Below the pieces are notes generated by a model. That model ran no database searches, had not been told where the DNA came from, and was given only the letters and a program-made list of their open reading frames with translations. Shown in pieces: positions 1-7,822 of a DNA stretch of 64,000 nucleotides. Both the position numbers and the translations under genes were made by a program. Origin of the DNA: Bacteroides fluxus YIT 12057. Its GTDB lineage: Bacteria; Bacteroidota; Bacteroidia; Bacteroidales; Bacteroidaceae. Positions within the stretch are counted from its first letter, which is position 1; every line of letters begins with the position of its first letter. Location: positions 1 through 64,000 of the forward strand of contig NZ_GL882605.1 of the NCBI RefSeq assembly GCF_000195635.1, in the 5' to 3' direction.

Positions 1-50
1 ATATTTGCCGCTGAACTAATTATTATCAATGTTTAAAGCTAATTGAAAGT

Positions 51-329
51 ATGAAAACTAAAGTTTTATTGGCTGCTGTAGCAGTAGCTTTTTCTTTCGC
101 TCTAACTTCTTGTGGTAACAAAAAAGCTGCTGATGCAAATGCGTCTGCCGGTGATTCTTGCTGTGCTGCACAGACAGAACAAGTTTGTGACTCTGCCAAG
201 GCTTGTTGCCAGGCTGACGGATCCGCTGCCTGTGACAGTGCGAAATGTGACAAGGCTTGTGACAAAACTGCTTGTGACAAAACTGCCTGCGACAAGAAGG
301 AGTGCGATAAGGCCTGCGACAAGAAGTAA
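51..329 (+). CDS. Cys-rich repeat lipoprotein (unknown function)
   Basis: A 92-residue protein with a lipoprotein signal: a short basic start, a hydrophobic stretch and a lipobox ending L-T-S-C with Cys21 as the lipidation site. The mature part has 12 more cysteines. Its C-terminal half is a run of Cys-Asp-Lys units (CDKxA type), encoded by near-identical 12-15 nt repeats around 240-325. I do not recognise a named family. Lysine, aspartate and cysteine dominate, which would suit metal binding or redox buffering at the periplasmic face of a membrane, but that is inference. The first bases of the window (atatttg) look like the end of a Bacteroides -7 box, so its promoter probably starts just outside. 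A terminator follows directly, so it appears monocistronic. Confidence 0.8.
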   Translation: MKTKVLLAAVAVAFSFALTSCGNKKAADANASAGDSCCAAQTEQVCDSAKACCQADGSAACDSAKCDKACDKTACDKTACDKKECDKACDKK

Positions 330-360
330 TTCAGGATTCGTATCGGATTGAACTATAGGA

Positions 361-394
361 AAAAGGCGTACCATGACCGGTATGCCTTTTTTTT
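361..394 (+). terminator. Intrinsic terminator after the Cys-rich lipoprotein
   Basis: A 12-bp stem (AAAAGGCGTACC pairing with GGTATGCCTTTT, one G-U pair) with a 6-nt loop runs into a T-tract. It separates the lipoprotein gene from the leucine operon. Confidence 0.85.
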
Positions 395-468
395 GTGATA
401 TATTTAAGCGAATGTTGTCAGCTAACTTATAAAATGATATTTATTCTTTGAAAAAAGTAATGAATTTA

Positions 469-499
469 TTTGTACGCTACAAAATAATCTCTACCTTTG
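469..499 (+). promoter_or_regulatory. Promoter of the leu/ile operon
   Basis: TTTG at 469-472, a 19-nt spacer and TACCTTTG at 492-499 match the Bacteroides primary-sigma consensus (TTTG and TAnnTTTG). Transcription would start near 505, about 15 nt before the leader peptide start codon at 521. Confidence 0.85.
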
Positions 500-520
500 C
501 AGCATCAAGATAAAAAAAAG

Positions 521-604
521 ATGATTCAGAACTTTACATATATTCTACTGTGTGGTATTAGTATTCTACTGGCAAGGTTTAGTGGAAGTGAGTGCTGTGC
601 GTAA
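521..604 (+). CDS. Leu/Ile attenuator leader peptide
   Basis: A 27-codon open frame from ATG 521 to TAA 602-604. It contains Ile-Leu-Leu at codons 8-10 and again at codons 15-17, with two further Ile codons. Both Leu-Leu pairs are CTA-CTG; CTA is uncommon in the neighbouring genes. The peptide otherwise has no domain. Its position just after the promoter and just before an attenuator terminator, ahead of leucine genes, marks it as a regulatory leader whose translation rate reports charged tRNA-Leu and perhaps tRNA-Ile. Whether the peptide itself does anything is unknown. Confidence 0.8.
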   Translation: MIQNFTYILLCGISILLARFSGSECCA

Positions 605-669
605 ATATATGTAGGACGAAACGATATATAGAAGCCTTTCTCACTTCCCCGGTGCGAAAGGCTTTTTTT
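584..669 (+). promoter_or_regulatory. Transcription attenuator of the leu/ile operon
   Basis: Terminator: AGCCTTTC (633-640) pairs with GAAAGGCT (656-663), extended inward by CAC (642-644) with GTG (652-654), followed by seven Ts. Antiterminator: GGAAGTGAG (584-592) is a perfect 9-bp complement of CTCACTTCC (640-648), which overlaps the 5' arm of the terminator. Segment 584-592 lies inside the last codons of the leader frame. A ribosome reaching the stop codon would cover it and allow termination. A ribosome stalled at the Leu codons 566-571 would leave it free to form the antiterminator. This is the arrangement known for trp/leu/ilv attenuation in enterobacteria; the mechanism here is inferred from pairing. 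Confidence 0.8.
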
Positions 670-698
670 ATGGAATATAATTATAAATACAATAAACA

Positions 699-2195
699 AT
701 GAGTGACAAGTTATTTATTTTCGACACAACGCTCCGTGACGGTGAGCAGGTTCCGGGATGCCAGTTGAATACGGTAGAGAAAATTCAGGTAGCCAGGCAG
801 CTGGAAGCTTTGGGCGTGGATGTGATTGAAGCCGGATTCCCGATTTCAAGTCCGGGGGACTTTAATTCCGTGATTGAGATTTCCAAAGCTGTGACATGGC
901 CCACTATCTGTGCCTTGACACGTGCTGTCCAAAAAGATATCGACGTTGCGGCAGAGGCTTTGCAGTTTGCCAAACATAAGCGTATTCATACAGGCATCGG
1001 CACTTCCGATTCTCATATCAAGTATAAATTCAATTCCAACCGCGAGGAGATTATCGAACGTGCGGTAGCCGCCGTAAAGTATGCCCGCAGGTTTGTGGAT
1101 GACGTGGAATTCTACGCTGAAGATGCCGGACGTACGGACAATGAGTATCTGGCCCGTGTGGTGGAAGCTGTGATCAAGGCGGGAGCTACGGTGGTGAACA
1201 TTCCCGATACTACGGGATACTGCCTGCCGGACGAGTACGGTGCCAAGATTAGATATCTGATGGAAAACGTGGATGGTATTCACAATGCCATTCTCTCCAC
1301 GCATTGTCATAATGACTTGGGGATGGCTACCGCAAACACGATGGCGGGAGTGCTGAATGGTGCGCGTCAGGTGGAGGTGACCATTAACGGTATAGGCGAG
1401 CGTGCCGGAAATACTTCTTTGGAGGAAGTGGCGATGATCATCAAATGTCATAAGGACATTGACATTGAAACCAACATCAATACCCAGAAGATTTATCCTA
1501 CCAGCCGTATGGTATCCAGTCTGATGAACATGCCGGTGCAGCCCAATAAAGCCATCGTGGGACGCAATGCTTTTGCCCACTCTTCGGGGATTCATCAGGA
1601 CGGCGTGCTGAAGAATGTGCAGACTTATGAAATTATCGATCCGCATGACGTAGGCATTGACGACAGTTCTATCGTACTGACCGCACGCAGCGGACGTGCA
1701 GCCCTGAAGAATCGTCTGCAGGTATTGGGGGTACAGCTGACCCAGGAGAAGCTGGATCATGTCTATGAAGAATTCTTGAAGCTTGCCGACAAGAAAAAAG
1801 ACATCAATGATGATGATGTCCTGGTATTGGCGGGGGCTGACCGTACCCGGAACCACCGTATCAAACTGGAGTACCTGCAGGTGACCAGTGGAGTGGGAGT
1901 CCGTTCCGTAGCCAGTCTGGGGCTGAACATCTCCGGCGAGAAGTTTGAGGCGGCCGCCAGTGGAAACGGCCCGGTGGATGCGGCCATCAAGGCTCTGAAG
2001 AAAATCATCGACCGCCACATGACGCTGAAGGAATTTACAATCCAGGCTATCAGCAAGGGGAGTGACGATATGGGTAAGGTGCACATGCAGGTGGAATATG
2101 ACAACCATGTATATTATGGCTTCGGTGCCAACACGGATATTATTGCCGCTTCGGTGGAAGCTTACATCGACTGTATCAATAAGTTTAAGAAGTAA
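699..2195 (+). CDS. leuA: 2-isopropylmalate synthase
   Basis: 498 residues. It condenses 2-oxoisovalerate with acetyl-CoA, the first committed step of leucine synthesis. The N-terminal TIM barrel begins with [12 protein letters not shown] (catalytic Arg/Asp and metal ligand), has the metal-binding HCHND motif and the GERAGN loop, and is followed by the linker and the LeuA regulatory (allosteric) domain from about residue 360. The length is normal for the family. It is the first structural gene after the attenuator, 29 nt beyond its T-tract, and leads the operon leuA-leuC-leuD-cimA-leuB. The true IPMS role, rather than citramalate synthase, rests on its first position and on the contrast with the divergent paralogue at 4602. 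Confidence 0.93.
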   Translation: MSDKLFIFDTTLRDGEQVPGCQLNTVEKIQVARQLEALGVDVIEAGFPISSPGDFNSVIEISKAVTWPTICALTRAVQKDIDVAAEALQFAKHKRIHTGIGTSDSHIKYKFNSNREEIIERAVAAVKYARRFVDDVEFYAEDAGRTDNEYLARVVEAVIKAGATVVNIPDTTGYCLPDEYGAKIRYLMENVDGIHNAILSTHCHNDLGMATANTMAGVLNGARQVEVTINGIGERAGNTSLEEVAMIIKCHKDIDIETNINTQKIYPTSRMVSSLMNMPVQPNKAIVGRNAFAHSSGIHQDGVLKNVQTYEIIDPHDVGIDDSSIVLTARSGRAALKNRLQVLGVQLTQEKLDHVYEEFLKLADKKKDINDDDVLVLAGADRTRNHRIKLEYLQVTSGVGVRSVASLGLNISGEKFEAAASGNGPVDAAIKALKKIIDRHMTLKEFTIQAISKGSDDMGKVHMQVEYDNHVYYGFGANTDIIAASVEAYIDCINKFKK

Positions 2196-2276
2196 AATGA
2201 ATGGTTTGCAAGTTGCGTAGGTAAGATGCCGGGAAGGCTCTTGTTGCCCGTAGCTTGTAACAGACAACTAAAGAAT

Positions 2277-3671
2277 ATGAATACATTATTTGATAAAATC
2301 TGGGATGCCCACGTGGTGCAAAAAGTGGAGGATGGTCCCACACAGCTTTACATAGACAGGCTTTATTGCCATGAAGTAACCAGTCCGCAGGCTTTCTCCG
2401 GGCTGCGTGAACGGGGACTCAAGTGTTTCCGTCCGGAAAAGATTTTCTGTATGCCGGATCACAATACGCCGACGCATGACCAGGACAAGCCTATCGCGGA
2501 CCCGGTGTCGAAGACCCAGGTGGATACGCTGGCCAGGAATGCGGAAGATTTTGGCTTGGCTCACTTTGGCATGATGGACAAGAAGAACGGTATTATCCAT
2601 GTGGTAGGCCCCGAACGCGGACTGACTTTGCCGGGGATGACCATCGTGTGCGGTGACTCGCACACTTCTACCCACGGTGCCATGGGAGCGGTTGCTTTCG
2701 GCATCGGTACGAGTGAGGTGGAAATGGTGATGGCTTCGCAGTGTATCCTTCAGACCCGTCCCCAAACGATGCGCATCACTGTTGACGGCAAACTTGGCAA
2801 AGGGGTGACGGCAAAAGATGTGGCATTGTACATGATGTCGAAGATGACGACCAGCGGTGCCACCGGCTATTTTGTGGAGTATGCGGGCGAAGCGGTGCGC
2901 GGCCTGACTATGGAAGGCCGTCTGACCTTGTGCAATCTGAGTATAGAGATGGGAGCGCGCGGCGGTATGGTTGCTCCGGATGAAGTGACTTTCGAGTACA
3001 TCAAAGGACGCGAATATGCTCCGAAGGGTGAGGCATGGGACAAGGCACTGGCCTATTGGAAAACGTTGAAGAGCGACGATAATGCCGTCTTCGACAAGGA
3101 GGTCCGTTTTGATGCGGCGGATATCGAGCCCATGATTACATACGGCACCAATCCCGGCATGGGCATGGGCATTACGCGGAATATTCCCACTACCGAGGGT
3201 ATGGGCGAGGCTGCACAGGCTTCTTTCAGGAAATCTCTGGATTATATGGGCTTTCAGCCGGGCGAGAAATTGCTGGGCAAGAAGATTGACTACGTATTTC
3301 TGGGTGCCTGTACAAACGGGCGTATCGAGGATTTCCGTGCCTTTGCTTCCATTGTGAAGGGGCGTAAGAAGGCGGAGGATGTGGTGGCGTGGCTGGTTCC
3401 GGGCTCTTGGATGGTAGATGCGCAGATCCGTGAGGAAGGGATTGACAAGATACTCGAAGAGGCAGGCTTCGCCATTCGCCAGCCGGGATGTTCTGCCTGT
3501 CTGGCGATGAACGACGACAAGGTGCCCGCCGGCAAGTATGCCGTATCGACCAGCAACCGTAACTTTGAGGGACGCCAGGGACCGGGGGCGCGCACCTTGC
3601 TTGCCAGCCCCTTGGTAGCTGCCGCAGCTGCGGTGACAGGGGTGATTACGGATCCGAGAGAATTTATTTGA
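2277..3671 (+). CDS. leuC: 3-isopropylmalate dehydratase, large subunit
   Basis: 464 residues, aconitase superfamily. With LeuD it isomerises 2- to 3-isopropylmalate and, in the citramalate route, citramalate to 3-methylmalate. The [4Fe-4S] cysteines are visible in GACTNGR and in CSACLAMN near the C-terminus; [11 protein letters not shown] is another aconitase signature. The frame is open from 2226, but family alignment favours the start [10 protein letters not shown] at 2277, giving the usual length. An 81-nt gap follows leuA; a 341-nt repeat-bearing gap precedes leuD. Confidence 0.93.
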   Translation: MNTLFDKIWDAHVVQKVEDGPTQLYIDRLYCHEVTSPQAFSGLRERGLKCFRPEKIFCMPDHNTPTHDQDKPIADPVSKTQVDTLARNAEDFGLAHFGMMDKKNGIIHVVGPERGLTLPGMTIVCGDSHTSTHGAMGAVAFGIGTSEVEMVMASQCILQTRPQTMRITVDGKLGKGVTAKDVALYMMSKMTTSGATGYFVEYAGEAVRGLTMEGRLTLCNLSIEMGARGGMVAPDEVTFEYIKGREYAPKGEAWDKALAYWKTLKSDDNAVFDKEVRFDAADIEPMITYGTNPGMGMGITRNIPTTEGMGEAAQASFRKSLDYMGFQPGEKLLGKKIDYVFLGACTNGRIEDFRAFASIVKGRKKAEDVVAWLVPGSWMVDAQIREEGIDKILEEAGFAIRQPGCSACLAMNDDKVPAGKYAVSTSNRNFEGRQGPGARTLLASPLVAAAAAVTGVITDPREFI

Positions 3672-3699
3672 ATTAGGGTTTACGACAGAGAGGATACAG

Positions 3700-3955
3700 G
3701 AGGCACAGATCTTTTTTTAGACAAAAGAACATAAGGACAAAAGAGCATAAGAGTAAAAGAACAAAAGAGTAAAAGTACAGAAAAGCAAGAGAATAAAAAG
3801 CAGAAGAACATAGGAATAAAAGAACTGATTTTGCTGTATTGCATAGTACTTTTCTGCATAGTTTATGTTCTTCTGTCTGAAAAAAAATAGAATCTGTCCG
3901 AAAACAATATGATTTGTCTGAAAGAAAACAACGTAATCTATCCGAAAACAATATA
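3700..3955 (+). repeat. Purine-rich and ~21-nt repeats in the leuC-leuD gap
   Basis: The gap between leuC and leuD (3672-4012) has no plausible gene. From 3718 to about 3835 it is an A/G-rich run of 8-nt-type units (AAAAGAAC / AAAAGAGT / ATAAGAGT). From about 3871 to 3950 it has four degenerate units built on GTCTGAAA / GTCCGAAAACA, spaced 21, 20 and 24 nt. The minus-strand frames across it are low-complexity readings of these repeats. A gap this long inside an operon is unusual; no promoter consensus or strong terminator is apparent. Confidence 0.6.
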
Positions 3956-4012
3956 AGAGGAGAACCTCTATGTCCTCTACGGTGAACAAAGAACAATCTA
4001 ATAACAGCAACA

Positions 4013-4612
4013 ATGAAACAGAAATTCAATATCATAACAAGTACTTGTGTGCCCCTTCCGTTGGAGAATGTGGATACGGACCAGATTATTCCTGCACGCT
4101 TTCTGAAGGCGACTACCCGTGAAGAAAAATTTTTCGGTGATAATTTGTTCCGTGACTGGCGTTATCATCCGGATGGCTCCCTGAATAAGGACTTTGTGCT
4201 GAACAATCCCACTTATGGCGGGCAGATTTTGGTTGCAGGGAAGAATTTCGGTTCGGGCTCAAGCCGTGAGCATGCTGCCTGGGCCATTGCCGGCTATGGT
4301 TTCCGTGTAGTTGTATCGAGCTTCTTTGCCGATATCCACAAGAATAACGAGTTGAATAACTTTGTTCTTCCGGTGGTGGTGAGCGAACCGTTCTTGAAAG
4401 AACTGTTCGACTCCATCTCTGCCGATCCTAAAATGGAAGTGGAAGTGGACCTGCCCCAACAGACAATCACCAACAAGGCTACGGGCAAAAGCGAGCCTTT
4501 TGAAATCAATGCCTATAAGAAACATTGCCTGATGAATGGCCTGGACGACATTGATTTCCTGGTAGAAAACAAAGATAAGATAGAAACCTGGGAAAAGAAA
4601 AATGAAGCATAA
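4013..4612 (+). CDS. leuD: 3-isopropylmalate dehydratase, small subunit
   Basis: 199 residues, the swivel domain of the isopropylmalate isomerase. Signatures: NVDTDQIIPARFL near the N-terminus and the substrate-loop GSGSSREHAAWA. It pairs with LeuC from the same operon. Its last 11 nt overlap the start of cimA (ATG at 4602), so the two are translationally coupled and must share a transcript. Confidence 0.94.
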   Translation: MKQKFNIITSTCVPLPLENVDTDQIIPARFLKATTREEKFFGDNLFRDWRYHPDGSLNKDFVLNNPTYGGQILVAGKNFGSGSSREHAAWAIAGYGFRVVVSSFFADIHKNNELNNFVLPVVVSEPFLKELFDSISADPKMEVEVDLPQQTITNKATGKSEPFEINAYKKHCLMNGLDDIDFLVENKDKIETWEKKNEA

Positions 4613-6152
4613 TCATCCGAAGATAGAAATCATGGATACCACGCTCCGCGACGGCGAACAGACCAGCGGAGTGTCCTTTGTACCTCATGAGAAACTGATG
4701 ATTGCCCGTCTGCTGCTGGAGGAACTGAAAGTGGATAGGGTGGAGGTGGCATCTGCCCGTGTATCGGAAGGGGAGTTTGATGCGGTGAAGATGATTTGTG
4801 ACTGGGCCGCCCGCCGGAATATGTTGCCGAAGGTGGAAGTGCTCGGTTTTGTGGACGGGCATACTTCGGTCGATTGGATTCACGCTACCGGTTGCCGTGT
4901 CATCAATCTGCTGTGCAAGGGCTCGTTGAAGCATTGTGCCTGCCAGCTTCAGAAATCTCCCGAAGAGCATATTGAAGATATCCTGGCAGTGGTGGGTTAC
5001 GCCAATGAGCAGGATATGGAGGTGAACATCTACCTGGAAGACTGGAGCAACGGCATGAAAGATTCGCCCGAATATGTTTTCCGGTTGATGGATGCGCTGA
5101 TGCAGACTCATATACAGCGCTATATGCTGCCCGATACATTGGGCATTTTGAATCCCCTGCAGGTCATTGAGTTTATGCGGAAGATGGTGAAACGCTATCC
5201 GTCGGCACACTTTGATTTCCATGCCCATAATGATTACGACCTTGCCGTCAGCAATGTGCTGGCAGCCGTACTGAGTGGCTGTAAAGGGTTGCATACCACG
5301 ATCAACGGGTTGGGTGAGCGTGCCGGAAACGCGCCGCTTGCCAGCGTGCAGGCCATTTTGAAGGATCATTTCAGTGCCGTTACGAACATTGACGAGAGCC
5401 GCTTGAACGATGTGAGCCGCGTGGTGGAATCGTATTCGGGCATCGTGATTCCCGCCAACAAGCCGATTGTGGGTGAAAACGTGTTTACACAGGTGGCGGG
5501 CGTGCATGCCGACGGTGACAATAAAAGCAACCTCTATTGCAATGACCTCTTGCCCGAACGTTTCGGACGCAAGCGGGAGTATGCTCTGGGCAAGAACAGC
5601 GGCAAGGCAAACATACGGAAGAATCTGGAGGATCTGGGCTTGCAGCTGGATGAAGATGCCATGCGCAAGGTTACGGAACGTATAATCGAGCTGGGAGACA
5701 AGAAGGAACTGGTGACGCAGGAAGACTTGCCCTACATCGTGTCGGACGTCTTGAAGCATGGAGTGGTGGAAGAGCGTGTCAATCTCAAAAGCTATATCGT
5801 GAATCTGGCCTACGGGCTGAAGCCTATGGCTACGCTGAAGATAGAAATCAATGGCAAGGAATATGAAGAAAGTTCCAGTGGAGACGGTCAGTACGATGCT
5901 TTTGTACGGGCTTTGCGCAAGATATACAAAATAACGTTGGGACGCAAGTTCCCGATGCTGACGAATTATGCCGTGACCATTCCTCCCGGCGGTCGTACGG
6001 ATGCTTTTGTGCAGACGGTTATCACCTGGAGCTTTGAAGACAAGGTGTTTCGCACACGCGGATTGGATGCCGACCAGACGGAGGCTGCCATCAAGGCGAC
6101 TGTGAAAATGCTGAATATCATAGAAGGTGAATATGACAGAGCAACAGACTAA
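4602..6152 (+). CDS. cimA: Probable (R)-citramalate synthase
   Basis: 516 residues of the LeuA/homocitrate synthase family. It has [12 protein letters not shown] at the N-terminus, the metal motif HAHND, GERAGN, and a C-terminal regulatory domain from about residue 390. It is usually labelled a second isopropylmalate synthase. However, the residues I recall as the pyruvate pocket of Leptospira interrogans citramalate synthase are present at the same numbers: Arg16, Asp17, Leu81, Leu104, Tyr144, Glu146, Thr179 and Tyr312. I therefore call it citramalate synthase, condensing pyruvate and acetyl-CoA toward 2-oxobutyrate and isoleucine, with LeuCD and LeuB completing the route. The start at 4602 overlaps leuD by 11 nt and preserves this numbering. 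Alternative: an IPMS isozyme. Confidence 0.8.
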   Translation: MKHNHPKIEIMDTTLRDGEQTSGVSFVPHEKLMIARLLLEELKVDRVEVASARVSEGEFDAVKMICDWAARRNMLPKVEVLGFVDGHTSVDWIHATGCRVINLLCKGSLKHCACQLQKSPEEHIEDILAVVGYANEQDMEVNIYLEDWSNGMKDSPEYVFRLMDALMQTHIQRYMLPDTLGILNPLQVIEFMRKMVKRYPSAHFDFHAHNDYDLAVSNVLAAVLSGCKGLHTTINGLGERAGNAPLASVQAILKDHFSAVTNIDESRLNDVSRVVESYSGIVIPANKPIVGENVFTQVAGVHADGDNKSNLYCNDLLPERFGRKREYALGKNSGKANIRKNLEDLGLQLDEDAMRKVTERIIELGDKKELVTQEDLPYIVSDVLKHGVVEERVNLKSYIVNLAYGLKPMATLKIEINGKEYEESSSGDGQYDAFVRALRKIYKITLGRKFPMLTNYAVTIPPGGRTDAFVQTVITWSFEDKVFRTRGLDADQTEAAIKATVKMLNIIEGEYDRATD

Positions 6153-6164
6153 TCTTTTGAACCA

Positions 6165-6410
6165 ATGAAGGTGTTTAAGAAAATCTCTCTTTATTTTGAA
6201 GAGAACCCCAAGGTAAGTTATATTTGTTTCGCCTGTATGGTGCTGCTTTTCCGTGTACTTATGCGCTGGTGGGGTGGTGAGTTGTCTTTGGAGGGGTATG
6301 ACCTGCTGGGGACGCTGATGTTGACCGCCGGTTTTGTAATGGGCGATAAGCAACGTCGCAAGAACAAGGCGATGAAAGATAAAATAACGAATGAATTAAA
6401 GAAGAAATAA
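6165..6410 (+). CDS. Small membrane protein inside the leu operon
   Basis: 81 residues with two predicted membrane segments (about 18-33 and 43-60) and highly basic ends (C-terminus ..ELKKK). No family recognised. It lies 12 nt after cimA and 6 nt before leuB, so it is certainly co-transcribed. Function unknown; a membrane role linked to branched-chain amino acid metabolism is only suggested by position. Confidence 0.75.
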   Translation: MKVFKKISLYFEENPKVSYICFACMVLLFRVLMRWWGGELSLEGYDLLGTLMLTAGFVMGDKQRRKNKAMKDKITNELKKK

Positions 6411-6416
6411 ACAATT

Positions 6417-7475
6417 ATGGATTTTAAAATTGCAGTATTGGCCGGTGACGGTATCGGCCCGGAAATTTCCGCCGTAGGCGTGGAGGTAATGACCGCCGTT
6501 TGTGAGAAATTCGGACACAAGGTTAGTTATGAATATGCCATTTGCGGGGCAGATGCGATTGACAAAGTGGGTGACCCTTTTCCGGAGGAGACTTACCGGA
6601 CTTGTAAGAATGCGGACGCCGTACTGTTCTCTGCCGTAGGCGACCCGAAATTCGACAATGACCCTACCGCCAAAGTACGCCCCGAACAAGGCCTGCTGGC
6701 TATGCGCAAGAAACTGGGACTGTTTGCCAATATCCGTCCGGTGCAGACTTTCAAATGTCTGCTGCATAAGTCTCCGCTCCGTGCGGAACTGGTAGAGGGT
6801 GCGGATTTCATCTGTATCCGTGAACTGACCGGTGGTATGTACTTCGGCGAAAAATACCAGGATAATGACAAGGCATACGACACGAACATGTACACCCGTC
6901 CCGAGATAGAACGCATCTTGAAAGTCGGCTTTGAATACGCCATGAAGCGTAACAGGCATCTCACGGTGGTCGATAAGGCGAATGTGCTTGCTTCAAGCCG
7001 CCTGTGGCGCCAGATTGCCCAGGAGATGGCGCCTCAATATCCGGAAGTGACTACCGACTACATGTTTGTGGATAATGCCGCCATGAAGATGATCCAGGAA
7101 CCCAAATTCTTCGATGTGATGGTAACGGAGAACACGTTCGGTGATATCCTTACGGACGAGGGTTCGGTTATCAGCGGCTCTATGGGATTGCTTCCCTCTG
7201 CTTCCACGGGTGAAAGCACGCCGGTATTCGAACCGATTCACGGAAGCTGGCCGCAAGCCAAGGGCTTGAACATAGCCAATCCGTTGGCACAGGTTCTTTC
7301 CGTAGCCATGCTGTTCGAGTACTTCGACTTGAAAGAGGAAGGTGCGTTGATACGTAAGGTGGTGGATGCTTCGCTGGACGCCCATGTGCGTACACCCGAA
7401 ATCCAGGTGGAAGGCGGTGCCAAGTATGGAACGAGAGAGGTGGGCGCCTGGATTGTGGAAGCCATCAAGCGCTAA
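6417..7475 (+). CDS. leuB: 3-isopropylmalate dehydrogenase
   Basis: 352 residues, NAD-dependent beta-decarboxylating dehydrogenase. It oxidises 3-isopropylmalate (and 3-methylmalate from citramalate). Signatures: [12 protein letters not shown] at the start, GLFANIRPV, the [13 protein letters not shown] loop ([11 protein letters not shown]), the catalytic Lys in DKANVL, and MFVDNAAM with metal-binding Asp residues. Last gene of the operon; a strong terminator follows 47 nt after its stop. Confidence 0.95.
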   Translation: MDFKIAVLAGDGIGPEISAVGVEVMTAVCEKFGHKVSYEYAICGADAIDKVGDPFPEETYRTCKNADAVLFSAVGDPKFDNDPTAKVRPEQGLLAMRKKLGLFANIRPVQTFKCLLHKSPLRAELVEGADFICIRELTGGMYFGEKYQDNDKAYDTNMYTRPEIERILKVGFEYAMKRNRHLTVVDKANVLASSRLWRQIAQEMAPQYPEVTTDYMFVDNAAMKMIQEPKFFDVMVTENTFGDILTDEGSVISGSMGLLPSASTGESTPVFEPIHGSWPQAKGLNIANPLAQVLSVAMLFEYFDLKEEGALIRKVVDASLDAHVRTPEIQVEGGAKYGTREVGAWIVEAIKR

Positions 7476-7522
7476 TCTTTATTAATGGAAGAAAGGAACA
7501 ACAGGATTTTTCCTAACTTTGT

Positions 7523-7561
7523 AGGGCTGTACCGGGAATAACTTGGTACGGCCCTTTTTTA
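7523..7561 (+). terminator. Terminator of the leu/ile operon
   Basis: AGGGCTGTACC (7523-7533) pairs with GGTACGGCCCT (7545-7555) across an 11-nt loop, followed by a T-tract. One T-G pair; otherwise a perfect 11-bp stem. Confidence 0.9.
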
Positions 7562-7685
7562 TGGACGGTTCGCTTGTTCTCCGTGCCAAGGTGAGGTCGG
7601 AAAGTTAACGGGAAAATGGTACGGTATTACTATAAAAAGTTTGCGGTACAAGGAGAAAAGTTCCTTGTTGTATAAAGAGAACTCT

Positions 7686-7767
7686 GTTCACAGTGCGCGA
7701 ACGGATATTCACAGTGCTTGAATATGTATTCGCACGGTGCGGACGGATATCCGCAGAGCTTGAACGG
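7686..7767 (-). repeat. 21-nt tandem repeat array, copy B (leuB-cysK gap)
   Basis: Four units with exact 21-nt spacing: TTCACAGTGC starts at 7687 and 7708, and the related TTCGCA / TCCGCA at 7729 and 7750. Read on the minus strand the unit is of the type TGTGAATATCCGTTCGCGCAC. The segment 7681-7710 is nearly identical, in opposite orientation, to 35561-35590. The minus-strand frame through the array encodes seven-residue repeats, but no start, composition or partner supports a gene. The rest of the gap 7562-7822 shows nothing else. Confidence 0.75.
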
Positions 7768-7822
7768 AGATTGTGATGAATCATGTTTGTTACTTGTGTC
7801 AGGTTGAAATAATCTATCTGTT

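Noticed and set aside
846..2267. Long minus-strand frame (473 codons) opposite leuA
   Set aside because: It mirrors the codon usage of leuA, is rich in His/Arg/Gln without domains, and lacks promoter and start context; an antisense shadow.
2226..2276. Upstream in-frame ATG extending LeuC by 17 residues
   Set aside because: The extension has no counterpart in the family; [10 protein letters not shown] at 2277 is the normal N-terminus.
3673..4035. Minus-strand frames of 98-120 codons in the leuC-leuD gap
   Set aside because: They are Phe/Leu/Ser-rich readings of low-complexity repeats with no start context.
4506..6353. 615-codon minus-strand frame opposite leuD-cimA
   Set aside because: Covers two convincing genes antisense, no recognisable domain, unbalanced His/Gln content; a shadow frame.
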